From NCBI GenBank assembly GCA_022865685.1, contig JALHUB010000220.1, positions 1 to 13,961 of the forward strand: a stretch of 13,961 bases of DNA. The letters run 5' to 3'. Source of the DNA: Dehalococcoidia bacterium (GTDB lineage: Bacteria; Chloroflexota; Dehalococcoidia; DSTF01; JALHUB01). Positions 1 through 6,343 of this stretch are shown here, in pieces (position 1 is the stretch's first letter; every line of letters begins with the position of its first letter). The position numbers and the translations under genes were made by a program. The notes below the pieces were generated by a model that was not told the DNA's origin, did no database searches, and saw only the letters and a list, made by a program, of their open reading frames with translations.

Positions 1-383
1 GCCGGATCAGTCGCGAAGACGATGACGACAAACTGGAGGTACTGGAAATCGGTGCCCTTCTGCCAGTTTTCGACGCGGTAGAAGCCGGACGCGTATTCGG
101 GCAGTTCGGTCAGCGTGAGGTCCTGCACGACGCCGAAGACCCTGTTGAGGGCCGGTGCGCCCGGCGGCTTCAGCGCGAGGTGGACGCTGTGGTTGCCGCT
201 GTGAGCGAACTCGCTGGTCACTTCGAAGGAGGGCGACCACGACGGGCTGTCCATCGTGTGCCAGGGGTCGTTGCCCTTCTCGAAGCCGGCGTTCTCCAGG
301 AGGTTGGCGCTTCCGCCGCCGCAGCCCCCGAGCAGGGCGACCGGCAGAAGTACGAGCAATAAGCGTCTGACCACGGTCTTCAT
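1..383 (-). CDS. Lipoprotein with CBM-like N-terminal domain (3' end cut by window edge)
   Basis: Reading from the ATG at 381-383, 127 residues are visible before the left edge. The N-terminus is a clear lipoprotein signal: positive MKTVVRR, a leucine/valine-rich core, and lipobox LGGC with the lipidated cysteine at residue 21, followed by GGGS. The mature start reads NLLENAGFEKGNDPW, the usual opening of beta-sandwich carbohydrate-binding-like (CBM4/9-type) domains, and the later SGNHSVHLAL fits the next strand pattern of that fold. It is therefore probably a membrane-anchored extracytoplasmic protein that binds a glycan or other ligand; the ligand cannot be told. The SD-like GAGGTGG/GGAAGGG precedes the ATG, and only 11 bp separate it from the stop of the CoA-transferase gene upstream, so the two are likely co-transcribed. 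The functional relation between them is unclear. Confidence 0.75.
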   Translation of the reverse strand, partial: MKTVVRRLLLVLLPVALLGGCGGGSANLLENAGFEKGNDPWHTMDSPSWSPSFEVTSEFAHSGNHSVHLALKPPGAPALNRVFGVVQDLTLTELPEYASGFYRVENWQKGTDFQYLQFVVIVFATDP

Positions 384-394
384 CCCTTCCACCT

Positions 395-1546
395 CTAGAT
401 TGCGCCCGCCTTGCGGAGCCGCGCCACTTCGTCGTCGCCGTAGCCGGCCTCCCGCAAGACCTCGTCCGTGTGCTCGCCGAGCGCGGGCGCCGGGCGACGG
501 ATGCTCGCCGGTGTCTCAGAGAACTGGAGCGGGTGGTTCACCATGCCTATCTTGCGGCCGTCCGGCGCTTCCCATTCGACGATCATGCCCCGCTCGCGCA
601 GTTGCGGATCGCGGGCGACCTCTTCCAGGCTGAGCACGGGCGCCGAAGGTACGTCGCCGGCGGCGAGCATTTCGACCCATTCGTCGCGCGGCTTCGTCAG
701 TAAGATCTCTTGAAGGATGCCCTCCAGCTCCTGGTTCCGCTGCAGCCGGTCGATGAACGATATCTCGGCCAGGTCCGACCGGCCGACGGTCCGCCAGAGG
801 TTCCGCCAGAAGTGCGGCTCCAGGGCGACCGACAACGTCAGGTACTTGCCGTCGGCGGCCTTGTATACGCCATAGCCGGCGCCGCCGCTGAGGTCGAAGG
901 CGCGGCTGCCGTTGATGACGGGTGTGAGCGCCGCGGTCATCCAGGAAACGAGGCCGTCCGCCATGGCGACGTCGACGTACTGGCCGCGGCCGCTGCGCTC
1001 CCGGGCGTAGAGCGCCGCCAGGATGCCGATGGCCGCGAACATGCCCGACGAGAGGTCGCCGATGGCGACGCCCGGGCGATCGGCGAAGCTGCCGCGGTCG
1101 ATCAGGTTCGCCAGAAGGCCGGCGATGCCCTGGAAGCTGATGTCGTGGGCCGGCCGCAGGCGATAGGGTCCGCTCTGCCCGAAGCCGGAGAGCGAGCAGT
1201 AGACGAGGCGCGGGTTCGCCTCCTTGAGCGCGTCGTAGCCGAGTCCGAGGCGTTCCATGGTGCCCGGGCGAAACCCCTCCAGGAAGACGTCGGCCTTCGC
1301 GATAAGCCGCCGGCAGGCTTCGCGGCCCTCCTGCGCCTTGAGATCGACGGCGGTGCTGCGCTTGTTGCGGTTGAGCGCGGCGAAGAAGTCGGACATGCCG
1401 CCGGGACCGCGCGAGGGGTCGCCGGTGCCCGGCCGCTCGACGAGGACGACGTCCGCGCCCATGTCGGCGAGAAGGAGGGTGCAGTAGGGCCCGGGGTACT
1501 GCTCCGCCATCGATATGACGCGCAGGCCGTCTAGGGGCGATGCCAT
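395..1546 (-). CDS. CaiB/BaiF (family III) CoA-transferase superfamily protein, alpha-methylacyl-CoA racemase-like
   Basis: This 383-residue protein has the normal length of the family. It starts with the typical PLDGLRVI...PGPYCTLLLADMGADVVLVE block, continues with NRNKRSTAVDLK and GFRPG, and ends with the PALGEHTDEVL signature. Family III enzymes either transfer CoA between acids through a catalytic Asp or, in the Amacr/MCR branch, epimerise the alpha-methyl carbon of acyl-CoAs using a His/Asp pair. Here H134 (in RPAHDISF) and D164 (in IGDLSSG) are 30 residues apart, as the catalytic His and Asp are in mycobacterial MCR as I recall it. E243 in LEPHF matches a third MCR active-site residue. 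I therefore favour racemase-like over formyl/carnitine-type transferase, by inference. The ATG at 1546 has an AAAGG-type SD. The gene lies 145 bp downstream of the GGDEF gene and 11 bp upstream of the lipoprotein gene. Confidence 0.88.
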   Translation of the reverse strand: MASPLDGLRVISMAEQYPGPYCTLLLADMGADVVLVERPGTGDPSRGPGGMSDFFAALNRNKRSTAVDLKAQEGREACRRLIAKADVFLEGFRPGTMERLGLGYDALKEANPRLVYCSLSGFGQSGPYRLRPAHDISFQGIAGLLANLIDRGSFADRPGVAIGDLSSGMFAAIGILAALYARERSGRGQYVDVAMADGLVSWMTAALTPVINGSRAFDLSGGAGYGVYKAADGKYLTLSVALEPHFWRNLWRTVGRSDLAEISFIDRLQRNQELEGILQEILLTKPRDEWVEMLAAGDVPSAPVLSLEEVARDPQLRERGMIVEWEAPDGRKIGMVNHPLQFSETPASIRRPAPALGEHTDEVLREAGYGDDEVARLRKAGAI

Positions 1547-1625
1547 GTAGCGCCTTTCTTTCCAGGCTCAATAGAAGCGAGAAGAGCATATCATGCGATG
1601 GGAATGCGGGGAAAGGCGACGGAAC

Positions 1626-1653
1626 GGTCGGGCGAGACGCCCGACCTACGCGG
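1626..1653 (-). repeat. Intergenic palindromic repeat, copy A
   Basis: A perfect hairpin with left arm GGTCGGGCG (1626-1634), loop AGA and right arm CGCCCGACC (1638-1646), followed by TACGCGG. Read on the minus strand, the hairpin is preceded by CGCGTA. The same CCTACGCGG tail and a similar hairpin recur at 4175-4200, and a near-identical inverted copy lies at 4144-4163. It sits in the 145-bp gap between the GGDEF and CoA-transferase genes. No T-tract follows on either strand, so it is better described as a dispersed repeat than a classical terminator. Confidence 0.7.
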
Positions 1654-1691
1654 AACCGTCGTCGCGTCGCGTACGTGGTCGAATGTCGAGG

Positions 1692-2918
1692 CTACACGGC
1701 GCGGGAGGAGGACCAGCCGACGCCGCGATTCGGCGCCGAGTCGATGGCGTCCTTCTCGCGCTTCGCTTCCGCGAGCGACGCCTCCGCCGCATCGATCAGC
1801 TCGTCGCGTGTGATGCCGTCTTCCGGGTAAGAGACGATAGCAACGCTGGCCGTCACAGGCTCCGGCGGGCCGTCGCCGCCGAACACGGTCACCTGCCCTA
1901 TCTGGGCGATGAGCTTACTCGTCATGGCGACGGCCGTCGCGCGATTGCTCTCGGGCAGGATCAGGGCGAACTCATCGTTGCCGTAGCGGACGGCGACCTC
2001 CGGCTCAGCCAGCGACGACGCCATCGTCATGCCCACCGAGCGCAGCAGCTTGTCGCCCATCGACGGGCCGTAGCCTTGGTTGAAGGCCGTGAAGCCGTCG
2101 ATGTCGAGGAGCACGACGGACAGCGGGCGGTTGTACCGATTCGCCCTAACGATCTCCTGTGCCAGCGTGTCTTTGAAATAGCGCTTGTTGCGCAGCCACG
2201 TGACCTCGTCGACCTCGCTGAAGCGGCCGCTCTCCTCCTGATCGAGGCTGGCATTCAGCGCCAGGGTGCAGTGGCCGGCCAGAAGCTCGAGCATTTCGAC
2301 GTCGATGTCCTCGTGGTCGAACATGAATGTAATGAGGCCGAGCGGCTCGCCGTTCATCACCAGCGGCACGAGGGCCAGTTTCTTGATGTCGAGGCGCTTC
2401 TGTCCGCTCTCGCAGCCCTGGCGTCCGAGCACGTCCTCCGCCAGGTCGCGCACCGACGTGGCGATCACGACCTCGCCGCCTTCGAGGATAATGCGGCGGG
2501 TGCTCCTCAGGTACAGCGGGAACTCAAGCTGCGTCATCTCCGCTTCGAAGGCGAGGGACGCCTGGTCGAGCCGGGCATCGGTCGATCCTTCGAGCGGCTT
2601 GGCGTGGAGCACGCCGCGGCGCTTGTCGAGCAGCAGCGGATAGACGACCTTCGCGCCGCTGACGTTCGGGGCTCTATCGAGGAACAGGGTCAGTATCTCG
2701 GTGCTCGTGCCGGCGCTGTGCAGGAGCAGTGCCAGGACGCTGAGCTCGCGCAGCCGTCCCGCGTGCCGGCGAAGCTCCGCGACGTCGACTTCCTCGTCAT
2801 CCTGGTCTTTCGACTGACCGATGGCCGTGTCTCCCTTGCCGCGCTGCGACTCTCCAAGAAGCCACTTGCTTATGCCCGTCCTCAGCGCGCCCCGCTCCGC
2901 TTTTCCGTCTCGCTGCAA
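1692..2918 (-). CDS. GAF-GGDEF protein with degenerate active-site motif (c-di-GMP signalling)
   Basis: The protein has 408 residues. Residues 1-45 are a low-complexity polar leader. Residues about 55-225 form a GAF-like sensor domain, ending in VPLVMNGEPLGLITFMF and ELLAGHCTLALNA. Residues about 236-388 form a GGDEF domain with the usual landmarks NKRYF, RANRYNRPLS, LLDIDGF, GD at 288-289, and RYGNDEF at 311-317. The signature is GNDEF instead of GGDEF, with Asn at residue 314. The upstream RxxD inhibitory site is absent, since the region reads AEPEVAVRYG. The DID metal site is intact. It may be a weak cyclase or a nucleotide-binding sensor. No transmembrane helix is evident, so it is cytosolic. 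The start is a TTG chosen because AGGGAGG lies 6 nt upstream; no ATG has comparable support. It lies 47 bp downstream of the acidic protein gene, probably in the same operon. Confidence 0.87.
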   Translation of the reverse strand: MQRDGKAERGALRTGISKWLLGESQRGKGDTAIGQSKDQDDEEVDVAELRRHAGRLRELSVLALLLHSAGTSTEILTLFLDRAPNVSGAKVVYPLLLDKRRGVLHAKPLEGSTDARLDQASLAFEAEMTQLEFPLYLRSTRRIILEGGEVVIATSVRDLAEDVLGRQGCESGQKRLDIKKLALVPLVMNGEPLGLITFMFDHEDIDVEMLELLAGHCTLALNASLDQEESGRFSEVDEVTWLRNKRYFKDTLAQEIVRANRYNRPLSVVLLDIDGFTAFNQGYGPSMGDKLLRSVGMTMASSLAEPEVAVRYGNDEFALILPESNRATAVAMTSKLIAQIGQVTVFGGDGPPEPVTASVAIVSYPEDGITRDELIDAAEASLAEAKREKDAIDSAPNRGVGWSSSRAV

Positions 2919-2942
2919 CTGAAGCCTCCCTGTAGACGGTCA

Positions 2943-2962
2943 AGCCTGCCTGCCGGCAGGCT
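2943..2962. repeat. Intercistronic hairpin between the acidic-protein and GGDEF genes
   Basis: Left arm AGCCTGCC (2943-2950), loop TGCC, right arm GGCAGGCT (2955-2962). It lies between the TAG stop at 2966-2968 and the TTG start at 2916-2918 of the next minus-strand gene, filling much of the 47-bp spacer. On the minus strand it is preceded by TAGACC, a partial match to the flank of the other hairpins in the window. It could tune transcript processing or readthrough between the two genes. Confidence 0.55.
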
Positions 2963-2965
2963 GGT

Positions 2966-3952
2966 CTACTCCCCCACCTGTATCAGTATGACGTTGGACT
3001 CATGCGGCACGACGCTGCAGCTCCTCTTCATGACCTTCTTGATGGCGTTCTCGAGCTCGGGCGGTTGTATCTCGTCCGTCGTCTCCAGAGACAGCGATGC
3101 CACGCCATTCACGTAGTTCAAGAGCGAAAGGTTGCGCACCGACGGTATGCTGGTGAGGGCGCGATGCAGTTGCAGGAGCTCAATAGGGCCCTTGCGGTCT
3201 TCGATAGTCACCTTATAGGCGTAGGGAGCCGGCGTATCGTCGGGGACGAGCGTGACCGGCTTCGGCACCGGTCGCGGCGGCCCAGCCGGCGGCGCCCACT
3301 GGGTTTCCTGCTCCTCCCACTTCGGCGGCCTCTCCTTCTGCGCCGTATTGCGTCGCTGGACCGGCCAGTCTCGCTCGAGCGGAGCCGTGTCGTGGCGACG
3401 CGACACCGGCGGTGAGGCCGTCTCCGCCTCTGACTCTTCGTCGTACTGAACGGGCGGCGCCGGTCGCGCCTCGTCGAGCGCTTGCGGCTCGGCGCGGCGA
3501 CGCGGCTGCTCCTCGAAGCCGTGCAGCGCGTCCTCCAGCCCACCCAGGCTGCGCCAGAGGGGCGCCATCTGCTGGATGGTCGCCCGCAGGAAGCGGATTG
3601 CCTCCGCGGCGTCGTTGACGCTGCGTTCGACGGAGCGGAGGGCCTCCGTCCAGGCGGCCATGGCCTCCGGCATGCCGTCGCCGGTCGCTATTGCATCCGG
3701 CAGCTCCGCGACGGCGTCCTGCGCGGGCGGTTCCTGCGGCTCCTGCAACTCTTCCGCTGGTTCCGTCGTTTCCAGCGCCTCCTGCGCCGTCTCCGCTTCT
3801 TCGGGCTCGTTCGCCGGTTCTTCCCGCTCCAATGCCTCCGGGGGCGTTGCCGCCTCTTCCGACAATATAGCCGCCTTCAGCACCCTCGCGATGGGCGTCT
3901 CGGGCTCTTCGGTCTCGCCGTCCGCAGGCAACGAAGCCTCGGTTGTCATCAT
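2966..3952 (-). CDS. Acidic, proline-rich protein of unknown function with a C-terminal ferredoxin-like-fold domain
   Basis: I do not recognise a named family. The 328-residue product has four visible parts. A short N-terminal helix is at about 18-32. A strongly acidic Glu/Pro/Ala-rich low-complexity stretch covers about 32-92. A helical, possibly coiled segment (about 95-148) contains WTEALRSVERSVNDAAEAIRF. A Pro/Arg-rich linker (about 150-243) precedes a compact C-terminal domain (about 245-328). That domain alternates as strand (YKVTIED), helix (PIELLQLHRALTSI), two strands (VRNLSLLNYVNG, VASLSLET), helix (ENAIKKVMKR) and strand (VILIQV), a beta-alpha-beta-beta-alpha-beta pattern like ACT/HMA-type domains. 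There is no signal peptide or membrane helix. Tandem ATGs start it (3952 and 3949) behind a GGGGTGA ribosome-binding sequence; the second is better spaced. It precedes the GGDEF gene by 47 bp, so a shared signalling role is possible but unproven. Confidence 0.75.
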   Translation of the reverse strand: MMTTEASLPADGETEEPETPIARVLKAAILSEEAATPPEALEREEPANEPEEAETAQEALETTEPAEELQEPQEPPAQDAVAELPDAIATGDGMPEAMAAWTEALRSVERSVNDAAEAIRFLRATIQQMAPLWRSLGGLEDALHGFEEQPRRRAEPQALDEARPAPPVQYDEESEAETASPPVSRRHDTAPLERDWPVQRRNTAQKERPPKWEEQETQWAPPAGPPRPVPKPVTLVPDDTPAPYAYKVTIEDRKGPIELLQLHRALTSIPSVRNLSLLNYVNGVASLSLETTDEIQPPELENAIKKVMKRSCSVVPHESNVILIQVGE

Positions 3953-4108
3953 TCACCCCAACCCAAGGCGATTCCGCCGGCGGCGCGCGGCGCCCCGGCG
4001 TGAAGACGTTCCTCAATACATTCATCGGCAGGTCGGACGACCCTCAGTATGCTTCAGCCGGTCGGGTAGACTACCGGACGGGCCTTCGGTTAGCATTCGC
4101 ATGGCAGA

Positions 4109-4137
4109 GAACCTGGCCCCGCCCTGGGGTTCTTTTT
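4109..4137 (+). terminator. Terminator-like hairpin plus T-run in the leader of the MDR reductase gene
   Basis: GAACC (4109-4113) can pair with GGTTC (4128-4132), with further GC pairing possible inside (CCCC with GGGG). It is followed immediately by TTTTT at 4133-4137. It points along the plus strand, yet no plus-strand gene lies upstream, so if transcribed it would act inside the leader of the gene that starts at 4245. The outer stem is short, so confidence is modest. Confidence 0.35.
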
Positions 4138-4140
4138 CTC

Positions 4141-4164
4141 GAAGGTCGGGCGTCTCGCCAGACT
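4141..4164 (+). repeat. Intergenic palindromic repeat, copy A' (imperfect)
   Basis: The block GGTCGGGCG, TCT, CGCCAGACT matches the reverse complement of copy A at 1626-1646 with two substitutions (A for C, T for C) at the 3' arm. It is preceded by CGAA where the other copies have CGTA. It stands in inverted orientation to copy B, 11 bp away, with the AT-rich spacer TTGTAAATATC between them. Confidence 0.6.
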
Positions 4165-4174
4165 TGTAAATATC

Positions 4175-4200
4175 GCGGGCAGGATGCCCGCCCTACGCGG
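4175..4200 (-). repeat. Intergenic palindromic repeat, copy B
   Basis: A perfect hairpin with arms GCGGGCA (4175-4181) and TGCCCGC (4185-4191) around GGA, followed by CCTACGCGG at 4192-4200. The tail is identical to that of copy A at 1645-1653. On the minus strand it reads CCGCGTAGG followed by the hairpin. It lies 44 bp before the ATG of the MDR reductase gene. Confidence 0.7.
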
Positions 4201-4244
4201 TGCGGCAGGCCCTGTACCCCCAGGCAAGAAAGGACAAAGGGAAT

Positions 4245-5282
4245 ATGAAGGCAATAGTTTTCGAAGAGCACGGGGGCCCAGAAGTCCTGAAGTACATGGA
4301 CGTGCCCGAACCGCAGATATCGCCGAATGAGGTGCTGATCAAGGTGAAGGCCTCCGGCTGCAACTACAACGACGTCTGGGCGCGACGCGGCCTGCCCGGT
4401 GTATCGATAATCATGCCGCACGTCTCCGGCAGCGACGCGGCGGGCGAGATCGCGGAGGTCGGCAGCGAGGTGACCAGCGTCAAGGCCGGCGACGAGGTCG
4501 TGGTCTTCAGCAGCATTAGCTGCGGCACCTGCGAGGCCTGCGCCCGCGGCGAGGTGTTCTTCTGCCGCCAGTTCAAGATATGGGGCTTCCAGACCGGCCC
4601 GCTCGACGGCGGCCACGCCGAGTACGCGAAGGTGCCCGCATTCAACGTCGTGCCCAAGCCGAAGGGCCTCGGCTGGGAGCAGGCGGCATCGATGCCGCTG
4701 GTGCTCTTCACGGCCTGGCGCATGCTGGTAACCAGGGCAAAGATACGGCCGGGCGACTTCGTGCTCGTCTGGGGCGCCGGCGGCGGCCTGGGCACGATGG
4801 CCGTCCAGATCTGCAAGCTGTTCAACGCGCGCGCCATCGCAGTCGCGAACAGTGACGACAAGCTCCAGATCGCCAGCGAGCTGGGCGCCGCCCACGTCAT
4901 CAACCGCGGCAAGCAGGACGTCAACGAAGAGATTAAGAAGATCACCGGGCGTCGCGGCGTCGACGTTGTGTTCGAGCACGTCGGCGAGGCGACCTGGGAG
5001 ACCAGCGTCCGCGCCCTCAAGTGGGGCGGCACGCTGGTGACCTGCGGCGCGACCAGCGGCTTCGACGCCAAGACCGACATCCGTCTCCTCTGGAACAAGC
5101 AGCTCAACCTCCTTGGCTCGCACATGGCGAACAAGGCAGAGTTCCTCGATGCCTGGCGTTTTGTCGAGAGCGGCGACATCAAGCCGGCGGTGTTCATCGC
5201 CCTGCCGCTCAAGGAGGCGGGTCTGGCGCAGAAGACCATCGAGGACGGGCAGGTCATCGGCAAGGTTGTGTTGACGCGGTAA
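4245..5282 (+). CDS. Zinc-containing MDR-superfamily reductase, crotonyl-CoA carboxylase/reductase-like
   Basis: The product is a 345-residue NAD(P)-dependent medium-chain dehydrogenase. The structural-zinc lobe is intact (C93, C96, C99, C107), as is the Rossmann motif GAGGGLG (177-183). The catalytic-zinc His of alcohol dehydrogenases is missing: the usual GHE is GSD at 62-64. This argues for hydride transfer to an activated double bond, not alcohol oxidation. Several segments recall the Ccr/acryloyl-CoA reductase lineage: CNYNDVWA (39-46), KIWGFQT (111-117), VLVWGAGGGLG, VVFEHVG, GGTLVTCGATSGF and GSHMAN (291-296). Probable role: reduction of enoyl-CoA or a related conjugated substrate. The start at 4245 is chosen over an upstream in-frame codon at 4200 because AAAGGGA lies just before it and MKAIVFEEHG is the family N-terminus. 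It is coupled to the next gene (4-bp gap). Confidence 0.85.
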   Translation: MKAIVFEEHGGPEVLKYMDVPEPQISPNEVLIKVKASGCNYNDVWARRGLPGVSIIMPHVSGSDAAGEIAEVGSEVTSVKAGDEVVVFSSISCGTCEACARGEVFFCRQFKIWGFQTGPLDGGHAEYAKVPAFNVVPKPKGLGWEQAASMPLVLFTAWRMLVTRAKIRPGDFVLVWGAGGGLGTMAVQICKLFNARAIAVANSDDKLQIASELGAAHVINRGKQDVNEEIKKITGRRGVDVVFEHVGEATWETSVRALKWGGTLVTCGATSGFDAKTDIRLLWNKQLNLLGSHMANKAEFLDAWRFVESGDIKPAVFIALPLKEAGLAQKTIEDGQVIGKVVLTR

Positions 5283-5286
5283 TGAC

Positions 5287-6306
5287 ATGGAAGAAAAGCA
5301 TCCCGTCAACGTCCTACTAGCCATAGACCTCGCTCCAAAGCTGCTGGACGACGTTCGGAGCATCGACCCGCGGCTGGAGATAAGCGTCCTTGACCGCGAC
5401 ACGATGCCGCTCTTCTGGGGTCGCTCCGCTGAAGAGGGCTCCCCAGCGCAGCAGCGCTTTGCATCGGTGATGGCCGAAGCCGAGGTCCTCTACGGCCTGA
5501 TCCTATCGACCGGGCAAGCCCGCGGCGTGCTGGCGGCGGCGCCGAAGCTCCGCTGGTTCCAGTCGACGAGCGCCGGCGTCGACGAGCTGATAGGGGCGGG
5601 CTTCGGCGAGCGCGGCGTCCTCGTCACGACGTCCAGCGGCGTCCACGCGACGCCCATCGGCGAGTTCGCGCTGCACCTGATACTGATGTTCGCGAAGCAG
5701 GCGAGGCGGGCTATCGACGCTCAGCGGGAGAGACGCTGGGACCGCTTTACACCGACGGAGCTAAAGGATGCGACCATCGGCGTCGTCGGGCTGGGGCACA
5801 TCGGCTCGGAGGTGGCACGGCTCGCGAAGGGTTTCGGCTGCCGCGTGCTGGCTATGGACAGAACACGCCCGGACGCCGGCGCCGCGGACGAGCTGCTGCG
5901 ACCCGCGGAGCTCCCGCGCTTACTCGCCGAGAGCGACTACGTCGTGCTCTCCGTGCCGCTGTCGAAGGAGACACGCCACCTGATCGGTGAGGTGGAGCTG
6001 CGCGCGATGAAGCCGGCAGCCGTCATCATCAACGTCTGTCGCGGCGCGGTCGTCGACGAAGGAGCGCTCACCCGGGCGCTGAAGGAGGGCTGGATCGCCG
6101 GCGCCGGCCTCGACGTGTTCGAGCGCGAGCCGCTGCCGCCGGAGAGCGAGCTTTGGGGAATGGAGAACGTCATCATCAGCGCCCACATCACGGGCGGCAC
6201 GGCGCACTACTTCGAGAGGGCAGTGCCCATCTTCTGCGAGAACCTGCGCCGCTACCTCGAAGGACGGCCGCTGCTCAACGCAATCGACCCCGAGCGCGGC
6301 TATTAG
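5287..6306 (+). CDS. D-isomer-specific 2-hydroxyacid dehydrogenase family protein
   Basis: A 339-residue NAD(P)-dependent 2-hydroxyacid dehydrogenase/2-ketoacid reductase. The N-terminal substrate-binding half holds STSAGVDEL (93-101). The nucleotide-binding half starts at about 160, with GLGHIG at 168-173, and D191 follows the second beta strand, which would favour NAD over NADP. The catalytic set is complete: R252 in NVCRGAVVDE, E281 in DVFEREPLP, and H300 in ISAHITGGT. The family includes glyoxylate/hydroxypyruvate reductases and phosphoglycerate dehydrogenases. There is no ACT domain, so it is not a regulated SerA. The substrate cannot be assigned. Its ATG is 4 bp after the TAA of the MDR reductase, with no strong SD of its own, which points to translational coupling. 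It is the last plus-strand gene before a convergent pair. Confidence 0.9.
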   Translation: MEEKHPVNVLLAIDLAPKLLDDVRSIDPRLEISVLDRDTMPLFWGRSAEEGSPAQQRFASVMAEAEVLYGLILSTGQARGVLAAAPKLRWFQSTSAGVDELIGAGFGERGVLVTTSSGVHATPIGEFALHLILMFAKQARRAIDAQRERRWDRFTPTELKDATIGVVGLGHIGSEVARLAKGFGCRVLAMDRTRPDAGAADELLRPAELPRLLAESDYVVLSVPLSKETRHLIGEVELRAMKPAAVIINVCRGAVVDEGALTRALKEGWIAGAGLDVFEREPLPPESELWGMENVIISAHITGGTAHYFERAVPIFCENLRRYLEGRPLLNAIDPERGY

Positions 6307-6343
6307 CGACGTCGGACCCGCCAGCGGCACGGTCGTTTTCGAC

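Larger units (their letters stand above)
3953..4244. other. Divergent intergenic region between the acidic-protein gene and the MDR reductase gene
   Basis: These 292 bases must carry the promoters for both divergent transcription units. I see no convincing -35/-10 pair. The region does contain a small 5-bp-stem hairpin at 4031-4042, a terminator-like hairpin with a T-run at 4109-4137, and an inverted pair of short palindromic repeats at 4141-4200 just before the reductase gene. The long open frame across it in the plus direction has no protein-like composition or ribosome-binding site. Confidence 0.6.

Noticed and set aside
1593..3116. 507-codon plus-strand open frame opposite the GAF-GGDEF gene
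   Set aside because: It is antisense to a recognisable GAF-GGDEF protein and spans the intergenic repeats. The translation is low-complexity and has no ribosome-binding site.
3953..4025. Short open frame upstream of the acidic-protein gene, starting with an ATG at 4025 on the minus strand
   Set aside because: The first 20 or so residues look plausible, but the frame then runs out of frame through the acidic-protein gene as Gly/Arg-rich sequence. There is no ribosome-binding site or evidence of a frameshift.
4071..5402. 443-codon minus-strand open frame opposite the MDR reductase gene
   Set aside because: It is an antisense shadow of a gene with clear zinc and Rossmann motifs, and it crosses the terminator-like hairpin and the repeat pair.
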